From the NCBI GenBank assembly GCA_002083555.1, contig MSXN01000001.1, positions 62,001 to 126,000 of the forward strand: 64,000 bases of DNA. The letters are read 5' to 3'. The notes beneath the pieces were generated by a model. That model was not told the DNA's origin. It was given only the letters and a program-made list of their open reading frames with translations, and searched no databases. Shown here in pieces: positions 1 through 7,153 of this stretch; within the stretch, counting starts at the first letter, position 1; each line of letters starts with the position of its first letter. The stretch is from Nitrospira sp. ST-bin5 (GTDB taxonomy: Bacteria; Nitrospirota; Nitrospiria; Nitrospirales; Nitrospiraceae). The position numbers were made by a program, and so were the translations under genes.

Positions 1-615
1 CACGATCCCCTGGGTCTCAGGATCTTTCTCGAACAGCGCTAAGACATCGACGAAGCCGGTTCCATTCACCGGATCGCCGCCGATCCCGACGCAGGTGGTT
101 TCGCCAAGGCCCAAGGTCGACAGCTGGTGCACGGCTTCATACGTGAGGGTCCCGCTGCGCGAGACGACGCCGACGATGCCCTTCTTATGGATGAAGCCGG
201 GCATAATGCCGATCTTGGCTTCATCGACCGTGATCACGCCAGGGCAATTCGGGCCGATCAATCGCACATCGCGGCCATGCAACGCCCGCTTCACCTTCAC
301 CATATCGTTCACCGGAATACCTTCGGTAATGCAAATGATCAATTTCACGCCGGCATCGGCAGCTTCCAGAATCGCATCGGCACAGAACGGCGGCGGCACG
401 AAAATCAACGAGGTATCACAGCCCTCTTTCTTGACCGCATCCCGCACCGTATTGAAAACTGGAATGCCTTCGACTTCCTGACCGGCCTTCCCCGGAGTCA
501 CACCGGCAACGACCTTCGTGCCATACGCCTTACACTGCGTCGCGTGGAAGGAGCCTTCCTTCCCCGTGATCCCCTGCACCACTACCCGCGTGTTCTTATT
601 CACCAAAATTGACAT
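1..615 (-). CDS. sucD: Succinyl-CoA ligase alpha subunit (partial, 3' end outside window)
   Basis: Forms succinyl-CoA from succinate, CoA and ATP/GTP together with SucC; in the rTCA direction it activates succinate for 2-oxoglutarate synthesis. The 205 visible codons start MSILVNKNTRVVVQG and contain the CoA-binding Rossmann region (GITGKEGSFH) and the segment RLIGPNCPGVI, both typical of the family. SucD is normally about 290-300 residues, so roughly 90 C-terminal residues, including the phosphohistidine region, lie beyond the left edge. It is the last visible gene of the rTCA operon and is separated from sucC by a lipoprotein gene. Confidence 0.95.
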   Translation of the reverse strand, partial: MSILVNKNTRVVVQGITGKEGSFHATQCKAYGTKVVAGVTPGKAGQEVEGIPVFNTVRDAVKKEGCDTSLIFVPPPFCADAILEAADAGVKLIICITEGIPVNDMVKVKRALHGRDVRLIGPNCPGVITVDEAKIGIMPGFIHKKGIVGVVSRSGTLTYEAVHQLSTLGLGETTCVGIGGDPVNGTGFVDVLALFEKDPETQGIV

Positions 616-643
616 AGTCTCGTCCCTTCACAGACTCCCGTTT

Positions 644-1216
644 CTAAAAAAGGCCCTTCTGGTGCGCGTCTTCGATGGTGGCTCGATGCATGTCGTACTG
701 CGCAGCACTCAGCTTTGCCGCCGGACTGTCAGCAAACGGCATGGCAAACAACAAAAAGAACTGAATCCAGAACCCCATCCCTTGGCGCTTCTCGATCGTC
801 CCGACCTCTTTCGACTGGCGATCTCTATAACTCGTTCGCGTCGCGAGGTCTTGAGCAACATACCCGGGGATCATGGTAAACGTGATCGCAGATACGGCCG
901 CCGACCAGGAAAGGCCATCGTCTCCGGCCTCAATCACGGCAATGTCTGCGTGAAGGTCTGCGGGAGCACCGTTCATGATGACGGAAGAAAATAAACCGGA
1001 ATCAAGGTAGGCCTTGACCGCCTGCTCACGAGAATCGCCGAGCCCTTCCTTTCCCTGAGGACCGATCCCTGCGACATGGAGCGCGATGGACTTCTTGGCC
1101 GGCTGAACCGACTGCGACGGTGGCTGCCCAGACGCCGATGACGTCCCATCCCGGACCATGATGCATCCGGAAGCGCTCATCGCCAAGAGAACCAATATTA
1201 CGATTGCCCAAGGCAT
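644..1216 (-). CDS. Putative lipoprotein of unknown function between sucC and sucD
   Basis: About 190 residues. The N terminus MPWAIVILVLLAMSASGC is a lipoprotein signal peptide: a hydrophobic core followed by a lipobox-like ASGC, so Cys18 would be lipidated. A hydrophobic stretch in the middle (ISAITFTMIPGYVAQ region) and another near the C terminus (FWIQFFLLFAMPF) could touch the membrane. I do not recognise a family. The ATG at 1216 is chosen because it places the signal peptide at the N terminus; a GTG at 1237 would add seven residues. It lies in the same direction between sucC (76 bases upstream) and sucD (28 bases downstream), so it is probably co-transcribed, but nothing in its sequence links it to the TCA cycle. 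Confidence 0.7.
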   Translation of the reverse strand: MPWAIVILVLLAMSASGCIMVRDGTSSASGQPPSQSVQPAKKSIALHVAGIGPQGKEGLGDSREQAVKAYLDSGLFSSVIMNGAPADLHADIAVIEAGDDGLSWSAAVSAITFTMIPGYVAQDLATRTSYRDRQSKEVGTIEKRQGMGFWIQFFLLFAMPFADSPAAKLSAAQYDMHRATIEDAHQKGLF

Positions 1217-1292
1217 TTTCTGCACACAACCTTCCACGCACGCTCTAGCCCATCAACCGAAACTTTCTTACAGAAACAAATGCGGGCCCCGC

Positions 1293-2471
1293 CTACGCCG
1301 CTTTTCCGGTCAGCTTCACAATTTTTTGCGCCGCTTCCCACAAGTCGTTGGCCACGTCCAGTTTCAGACCTGAGTCCGCCAGCAGTTTTCGGCCTTCTTC
1401 GGCGTTCGTTCCTTGCAGGCGAACCACCAGCGGCACCGTAATCTTCACTTCCTTGGCCGCTTCGATCACCCCGTTGGCAATACGCTCGCAGCGCACGATG
1501 CCGCCGAAAATGTTGATGAAGATACCCTTGACGTTCGGATCCTTGAGGAGAATCCGGAATCCGGCTGCCACCGTCTCTTTGGTCGCGCCGCCGCCGACAT
1601 CCAGAAAGTTCGCCGGTTCGCTACCCGCCAGTTTGATCACATCCATCGTCGCCATCGCGAGACCCGCGCCGTTGACCATGCAGCCGATGTTGCCGTCCAG
1701 CTTCACATAATTCAGATTGTTTGCGCCGGCTTCGATTTCCAACGGCTCTTCTTCGTTGAGATCGCGCATCTGCTGAACATCGGCATGCTTGAACAACGCG
1801 TTGTCATCGAAGGACACTTTGCCGTCGAGCGCGACGATCGTCTTTTCTTTGGTGATGATGAGCGGATTGATCTCCACCATCGCCGCGTGCTTTTCCATGA
1901 ACATGCGATAGAGGTTACCCATCATCTGGATGAAGGGATTCATCACGGCCGGCTCAATCGTATTGAGACCGAGAGCAAACGCCACGTTGCGGCCGTTGTA
2001 GCCTTGGAAACCCACGGCTGGGTCGATCAATTCCTTGATGATCTTCTCGGGTGTCTTTTCCGCGACCTCTTCGATTTCCATCCCGCCCTCGGTGCTGGCG
2101 ATAAATACGGGCCAACCGGAATCGCGATCCACCAGGATGCTCAGATACAATTCCTTGCTGATGTTCGCGCCTTCTTCGAGCAGGAGCCGATGGACCTGAC
2201 GGCCTTTGGGACCGGTTTGGTGAGTCACTAGCGTCTTGCCGATCAATTCCTTGGCCAGGCCTGCCACTGCCGCCTTGTCCTTGGTGATCTTGACGCCGCC
2301 CGCCTTGCCGCGCCCGCCCGCATGGATCTGCGCCTTCACGACGAACACGGGTGTGTTCAGCTCATTGGCCCAGGCCGTCGCCGCTTCCGGAGACGTCACT
2401 TCTTTTCCGCGCGGGACCGGCACTCCGAACTGCGCAAACAACTGCTTCGCCTGAAACTCATGCACATTCAT
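1293..2471 (-). CDS. sucC: Succinyl-CoA ligase (ADP/GDP-forming) beta subunit
   Basis: Nucleotide-binding subunit of succinyl-CoA ligase, 392 residues, the usual length. It starts MNVHEFQAKQLFAQFGVPVP, the hallmark N terminus of SucC. An ATP-grasp fold follows, with the glycine-rich segment GGRGKAGGVK near residue 53 and metal/phosphate residues around AMVEINPLI. The C-terminal CoA-ligase domain has FLDVGGGA and INIFGGIVRCE. A GAGGGG ribosome site precedes the ATG. It is 12 bases downstream of frdA, so both belong to the rTCA operon. Its partner sucD is displaced by one gene, which is unusual because sucCD are normally adjacent. Confidence 0.96.
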   Translation of the reverse strand: MNVHEFQAKQLFAQFGVPVPRGKEVTSPEAATAWANELNTPVFVVKAQIHAGGRGKAGGVKITKDKAAVAGLAKELIGKTLVTHQTGPKGRQVHRLLLEEGANISKELYLSILVDRDSGWPVFIASTEGGMEIEEVAEKTPEKIIKELIDPAVGFQGYNGRNVAFALGLNTIEPAVMNPFIQMMGNLYRMFMEKHAAMVEINPLIITKEKTIVALDGKVSFDDNALFKHADVQQMRDLNEEEPLEIEAGANNLNYVKLDGNIGCMVNGAGLAMATMDVIKLAGSEPANFLDVGGGATKETVAAGFRILLKDPNVKGIFINIFGGIVRCERIANGVIEAAKEVKITVPLVVRLQGTNAEEGRKLLADSGLKLDVANDLWEAAQKIVKLTGKAA

Positions 2472-2483
2472 GCTGTACCCCTC

Positions 2484-4067
2484 TTAGCTCTCTTTTCTGG
2501 TGTAGGCAGGGAGGACCATGGGCGAGATGACGTTGCTCAGGTTGCCGTGTTTTTTCGCATCGGCGCGGAACCGCTGCAGATGCTGCACGGTGAGCTTCCC
2601 CTGCTTCATCGAGCCGGCACGCCCGGCTGCCGTCAATCCCGATCGCTTGCCGAAGACCATCAGGTCAAGCAGCGAATTCCCCATCAATCGATTGCGTCCG
2701 TGGAGGCCTCCGGAGGCTTCGCCGGCCACGAACAAATTCTTCACGTTGGTTTCCGAATTCGTATCGATCTTCACGCCGCCGTTCTGATAGTGCAGCGTCG
2801 GATAGATCAACACGGGATCTTTACTGATATCAATGCCGAACCGATCGAACTGCATCAGCATGGCAGGGAAGTGCTTCTCGACGGTGCCGGGTCCGTGCTC
2901 CACATCGAGCAAGGGCGTATCCAACCACACGCCCACACGCCCGGACATCGTGCGAATGCCCCGGCCTTCTTCACACTCTCGGATGATGGAGGACGAGACG
3001 ACATCGCGGGTATCGAGTTCGTTCACGAACCGTTCGCCTTTGGCATTGACCAGATGGCCGCCTTCCGAGCGAATCCCTTCCGTCACCAACTGACCGACCA
3101 ACTGCTCGGGGAAGACCGCCCCTGAGGGGTGATATTGGAACGTATCGATGTGCGCCAGCTTTGCGCCCATGCGGTAAGAGAGACAGAGCCCGTCGCCGGT
3201 CGCACCGTAGTGATTGCTGGTCGGAAATCCTTGGATGTGGAGACGGCCGATCCCGCCGGTCGCGAGGATCACCGACTTTGCGGCCACGACGACATACCGG
3301 TGATTATCCAGGTCCTTAAAAATGGCGCCGCTGCACTGACCGTTCTCATCGCTGAGCAATTCCACGGCTGCGCAGAATTCCAACAGCTGGATCTTTTGAT
3401 TCAGTACTTCGTCCTTGAGCACCCGCATGATCTCCAGACCGGTATAGTCCGAGCAGGTCAGAAGCCGCGGCTTGGAACTGCCGCCACCCTTTTTCACATG
3501 CAGATTTCCATCGGCTTGGCGATCGAACAGCACCCCCAGTTCGATGAGCCACTTGGCGATCGCCGGACCGTCATCGACCATAGCCCTCAGCAGGTCATGG
3601 TCGTTGTGCATGTGGCCGCCCTTGAGGGTATCGAGAAAATGCGTGACGGGAGAATCTTCAGGCGCCACGGAGATCTGCATCCCGCCCTGCGCCATCACGC
3701 TATTGGAATCGCCCAGTCTGAGCTTGGTGGCCAGCATGACTTTGGCGCCGGCGCCATGCGCGTGCAACGCCGCAGCGCAACCGGCCCCGCCGCCGCCGAT
3801 CACTAACACATCGGTGGTGTAGTCCGGAGTCAGATCCGTATCGTCCTGAATCAGACTGTCTCCTTCGAGCAACGTCGCCAACTCGACGACCGTCTTTTCA
3901 TCGATGTTGGGACCGAACCGGATCGGACGATAGGCACTGGCCCGATAGTCAGGATGATATTTATGAATCAGCTGGTCGCGGTCGGCAGGAGAAAACTTGG
4001 GAATGGTCTGCTTCCGGCGAGCATCCCGAGTTTTGTGCACAATCTGTTGGAGCGCGTGAATATCCAT
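2484..4067 (-). CDS. frdA: Fumarate reductase/succinate dehydrogenase flavoprotein subunit
   Basis: Catalytic flavoprotein reducing fumarate in the rTCA cycle (or oxidising succinate). About 527 residues. The FAD dinucleotide fold is DVLVIGGGGAGCAAALHAHG (from about residue 86). Active-site segments are QYHPSG, TRDVVSSS (catalytic Arg) and HYQNGG, and the flavin-binding end has NRLMGNSLLD. The position normally holding the His that binds FAD covalently is Asn122 (DSNSVMAQGG instead of SHTVxAxGG), so FAD is probably non-covalent. The protein is shorter than typical SdhA (about 580-640). The ATG at 4067 has GAGG upstream; a TTG at 4085 is the alternative. No membrane-anchor gene is nearby. Confidence 0.9.
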   Translation of the reverse strand: MDIHALQQIVHKTRDARRKQTIPKFSPADRDQLIHKYHPDYRASAYRPIRFGPNIDEKTVVELATLLEGDSLIQDDTDLTPDYTTDVLVIGGGGAGCAAALHAHGAGAKVMLATKLRLGDSNSVMAQGGMQISVAPEDSPVTHFLDTLKGGHMHNDHDLLRAMVDDGPAIAKWLIELGVLFDRQADGNLHVKKGGGSSKPRLLTCSDYTGLEIMRVLKDEVLNQKIQLLEFCAAVELLSDENGQCSGAIFKDLDNHRYVVVAAKSVILATGGIGRLHIQGFPTSNHYGATGDGLCLSYRMGAKLAHIDTFQYHPSGAVFPEQLVGQLVTEGIRSEGGHLVNAKGERFVNELDTRDVVSSSIIRECEEGRGIRTMSGRVGVWLDTPLLDVEHGPGTVEKHFPAMLMQFDRFGIDISKDPVLIYPTLHYQNGGVKIDTNSETNVKNLFVAGEASGGLHGRNRLMGNSLLDLMVFGKRSGLTAAGRAGSMKQGKLTVQHLQRFRADAKKHGNLSNVISPMVLPAYTRKES

Positions 4068-4090
4068 CTCGGGTAGCCTCGGCAATAAAA

Positions 4091-4801
4091 CTATTTTACG
4101 GTCGCACAGTGGTCGGCGAGTTCCTTCTCACTCATCGCAAGAACCTTCTTCCACTCATCGTTGAAACGACCGTCCTGAATTTCCTTGATCCGCACATCCA
4201 ACCCCAGCGGTTTTTCGGTAAAGTGCGCGCCCTGCGCGCGGCTCACATACAGCGCCACCAGGTTGGGGGCAATGTCGGCGATGCAGACCGGCGTGCACAT
4301 GCCGCACATCACACAGTCCATAAACATCTCGGAGACGCTCTTGAAGTCACCAAAGACCGCTTTCCACACGCCTTCCCGCACATCGATCTTCTGAGGACAG
4401 GCTTCGGTGCAGGCGTTGCAATTCCGGCAGAGCGGCGCTTCCGGATAGAGATTGAAGAGGTCCTGCTTGGGATCCTTGAGGGTTTGGATATCGTACGTCG
4501 CCTTGCGCGCAGGGAACGGCGGCATGATCGTGAACGACATACCGTCCTGCACGGCCATTTGACAGGCCAAACACGTCCGCACCTTGGGATCATCTTTGGT
4601 CCGATAGTAGGTCGCACAGGCGCCGCAGAACCCGCCAAGGCAACCGGCGCCCCGCACCACTTCCTGTCCCGTGTACCACAGAGCCTTAATGACGGTGATC
4701 CCCTCCGGCACCTCATACTTCTTGCCGGAGATTTCGATCGAGACCATCCGGGGCTTCATCCCCTCAGGCTGATCGATTACGTTGCTGTCTTCTTGTGCCA
4801 T
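4091..4801 (-). CDS. frdB: Fumarate reductase/succinate dehydrogenase iron-sulfur subunit
   Basis: Electron-transfer subunit partnering FrdA, 236 residues. An N-terminal plant-ferredoxin-like domain carries a [2Fe-2S] motif, CLGGFCGAC followed by CLAC. A C-terminal alpha-helical ferredoxin domain has CRNCNACTEACP and CVMCGMCTPVC for further clusters. The second motif lacks the usual Pro after the last Cys. It lies 23 bases upstream of the frdA start. Neither a SdhC/D nor a FrdC/D anchor is found in the operon, which suggests a soluble complex or an anchor encoded elsewhere; the electron donor cannot be read from the sequence. Confidence 0.88.
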   Translation of the reverse strand: MAQEDSNVIDQPEGMKPRMVSIEISGKKYEVPEGITVIKALWYTGQEVVRGAGCLGGFCGACATYYRTKDDPKVRTCLACQMAVQDGMSFTIMPPFPARKATYDIQTLKDPKQDLFNLYPEAPLCRNCNACTEACPQKIDVREGVWKAVFGDFKSVSEMFMDCVMCGMCTPVCIADIAPNLVALYVSRAQGAHFTEKPLGLDVRIKEIQDGRFNDEWKKVLAMSEKELADHCATVK

Positions 4802-4820
4802 AGTGTCCTAAATCCGCTCC

Positions 4821-4894
4821 CAGCACTCAGCCATCAGCTTTCAGCCTTAGGATTATCCATCAGGCTGATCGCTGACAGCTGACCGCTGATGGCT
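4821..4894. repeat. Inverted arms of a degenerate GCTGANN heptamer repeat
   Basis: The icd-frdB spacer is almost filled by two facing arrays. The right arm reads GGCTGA-TC-GCTGA-CA-GCTGA-CC-GCTGATGG. The reverse complement of the left arm reads GGCTGA-AA-GCTGA-TG-GCTGA-GT-GCTG. Both are 7-base-period repeats of GCTGANN separated by about 15 bases, and the transcript could fold into a long imperfect hairpin. It could be an mRNA processing or stability element between icd and frdB, or a dispersed intergenic repeat. Confidence 0.7.
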
Positions 4895-4897
4895 ATT

Positions 4898-7129
4898 CTA
4901 CGCAATCGCGTCGATGATCTTGTTCAGCGTCGCGCTCGGGCGCATCGCCTTCGAAGATTTCGCATCGTCAGGATGATAGTACCCACCGGTATCGACCGGC
5001 TTCCCTTGCGCGGCGATCAATTCACCGGCAATCTTGGCTTCATTGTCCGCCATCTCCTGGGCGATCTTGGAGAAGCGCGCCGCCAGATTCTTATCCTGCG
5101 TCTGCTGGGCCAACGCTTGCGCCCAATAGAGCGCCAGATAGAAGTGGCTGCCGCGGTTGTCAATTTCACCGACTTTGCGCGCCGGCGATTTATTGCTCTC
5201 AAGGAACTTGGCATTGGCTTGATCGAGGGTGTCCGCGAGCATTTTCGCGGCCGGATTATTGGCCACTTTGGCCAAATGCTCCAGCGAGGCGGCCAACGCC
5301 AGGAATTCGCCGAGCGAGTCCCACCGGAGATAGCCCTCTTCCTGGAACTGCTGCACGTGCTTCGGCGCGGATCCGCCCGCACCGGTCTCGAAGAGACCTC
5401 CGCCGTTGAGCAACGGCACAATCGACAGCATCTTGGCGCTGGTACCGATTTCGAGAATCGGAAACAGGTCCGTCAGATAATCGCGCAACACGTTCCCGGT
5501 CACAGAGATCGTGTCCTTGCCTTCCTTGATCCGTTCCAGCGAGAGACGCGTGGCATCCGCCGGCGTCATGATCCGGATGTCCAAACCGTTCGTATCGTGC
5601 TCCTTCAAATACTGATTCACCTTCGTGATCAGTTGCGCGTCATGCGCCCGATCCTTGTTCAGCCAGAAAATCGCCGGGGCGCCGGTCGCCCGCGCGCGAG
5701 TCACGGCCAGTTTCACCCAGTCGCGGATCGGGGCATCCTTCACCTGGCACATGCGCCAGATATCGCCTTCTTCGACCTTGTGTTCCAGCAAGGCCTTCCC
5801 TGTCGCATCCACCACACGGATCGTCCCGTTGCCGGGTGCCTTGAAGGTCTTATCATGCGAACCGTATTCTTCTGCCGCCTGCGCCATGAGTCCGACGTTG
5901 GGCACGCTGCCCATCGTCTTGGGATCGAGGGCGCCGTGCTTCTTGCAGAAATCGATCACCTCACGATAGACCGGTGCATAGCTGGCATCGGGAATCACGC
6001 ACTTCGTATCCGCCAGCTTCCCGTCCGGCCCCCACATCTTACCGCTGTCACGAATGACCGGAGGCATGGAGGCATCGATGATGATGTCGCTCGGCACATG
6101 CAGATTGGTGATGCCCTTGTCGCTGTTCACCATCGCCATCGGAGGCCGCTGCTTGTACACCGCCTGGATGTCGGCTTCGATTGCCTTACGCTGATCCTCA
6201 GGCAAGGTCTTGATCTTCGCATAGAGGTCGCCGATGCCGTTGTCCGGATCCACACCCAACTTTTTGAGCGTCTCGCCATGCTTTGCAAATACATCTTTGT
6301 AGAACACCGTCACGGCATGACCGAAGATCTTGGGATCCGAGACCTTCATCATGGTGGCCTTCATATGGAGCGAGAACAGCACGCCCTGCTTGGCCGCATC
6401 CTGAATCTGCTCTTCGAGGAACGAGCGCAACGCCTTGACGCTCATGAAGGTCGCGTCGACCACTTCCCCGGCCTGCAAGGCCACTTTCGGCTTGAGCACC
6501 GTGGTCTTGCCGTCCTGGCCCACGAACTCGATCTTGGCATCGGTGGCCGCCGTCGTCGTCACCGACTTCTCGTTCGAGAAGAAGTCCCCGCCCTTCATAT
6601 GGCTGACGTGCGACTTGGAGTCCGGGCTCCAGGCGCCCATTTTGTGCGGATGTTTTCTCGTGTGGGCCTTGACGGATAAGGGCGCGCGGCGATCCGAGTT
6701 GCCTTCGCGCAATACCGGATTGACGGCGCTGCCTTTGACTTTGTCGTAACGGGACTTAATGTCCTTCTCTTTATCGTCCTTCGGGTTTTCCGGGTACTCG
6801 GGGAGCTTGTAACCCTGGCTCTGCAATTCCTTAATGGCTCCCTGTATCTGAGGCAACGAGGCGCTGATATTGGGCAGCTTGATGATATTGGCTTCCGGCT
6901 TCTTGGCCAGTTCGCCCAATTCTGACAGTGCATCCGGCTGCCGTTGCTCCGGCGTCAGGTATTCCGGAAACACCGCGAGGATGCGACCGGCCAGCGAAAT
7001 ATCCCGCAGTTCCACCGACACACCGGCTGCCTTGCTGAAGGCATTGATGATCGGCAAGAACGAATACGTCGCAAACATCGGCGCTTCATCGGTCTTGGTG
7101 TAAATGATCTTGTCAGCTTTCGTGCTCAT
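4898..7129 (-). CDS. icd: Isocitrate dehydrogenase, NADP-dependent, monomeric type
   Basis: Interconverts isocitrate and 2-oxoglutarate plus CO2; in this operon the reductive carboxylation is the likely direction. At 743 residues it matches the monomeric (type II) IDH family, not the roughly 420-residue dimeric enzyme. Diagnostic segments are KADKIIYTKTDEAP at the N terminus, RGSHFYLALYWAQ, LPILEIGTSAKMLSIVPL (as FPILEIGTSAKM) and the C-terminal DTGGYYHPDD. A GAGGGAG ribosome site sits before the ATG. It lies 24 bases downstream of acn. Confidence 0.96.
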   Translation of the reverse strand: MSTKADKIIYTKTDEAPMFATYSFLPIINAFSKAAGVSVELRDISLAGRILAVFPEYLTPEQRQPDALSELGELAKKPEANIIKLPNISASLPQIQGAIKELQSQGYKLPEYPENPKDDKEKDIKSRYDKVKGSAVNPVLREGNSDRRAPLSVKAHTRKHPHKMGAWSPDSKSHVSHMKGGDFFSNEKSVTTTAATDAKIEFVGQDGKTTVLKPKVALQAGEVVDATFMSVKALRSFLEEQIQDAAKQGVLFSLHMKATMMKVSDPKIFGHAVTVFYKDVFAKHGETLKKLGVDPDNGIGDLYAKIKTLPEDQRKAIEADIQAVYKQRPPMAMVNSDKGITNLHVPSDIIIDASMPPVIRDSGKMWGPDGKLADTKCVIPDASYAPVYREVIDFCKKHGALDPKTMGSVPNVGLMAQAAEEYGSHDKTFKAPGNGTIRVVDATGKALLEHKVEEGDIWRMCQVKDAPIRDWVKLAVTRARATGAPAIFWLNKDRAHDAQLITKVNQYLKEHDTNGLDIRIMTPADATRLSLERIKEGKDTISVTGNVLRDYLTDLFPILEIGTSAKMLSIVPLLNGGGLFETGAGGSAPKHVQQFQEEGYLRWDSLGEFLALAASLEHLAKVANNPAAKMLADTLDQANAKFLESNKSPARKVGEIDNRGSHFYLALYWAQALAQQTQDKNLAARFSKIAQEMADNEAKIAGELIAAQGKPVDTGGYYHPDDAKSSKAMRPSATLNKIIDAIA

Positions 7130-7153
7130 GATTCTCCCTCTTCCCCCTACTTG

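Noticed and set aside
4889..6679. Plus-strand open frame of 596 codons
   Set aside because: It is antisense to the unmistakable icd gene and its translation is Arg/His-rich, as expected from a GC-rich coding strand read backwards.
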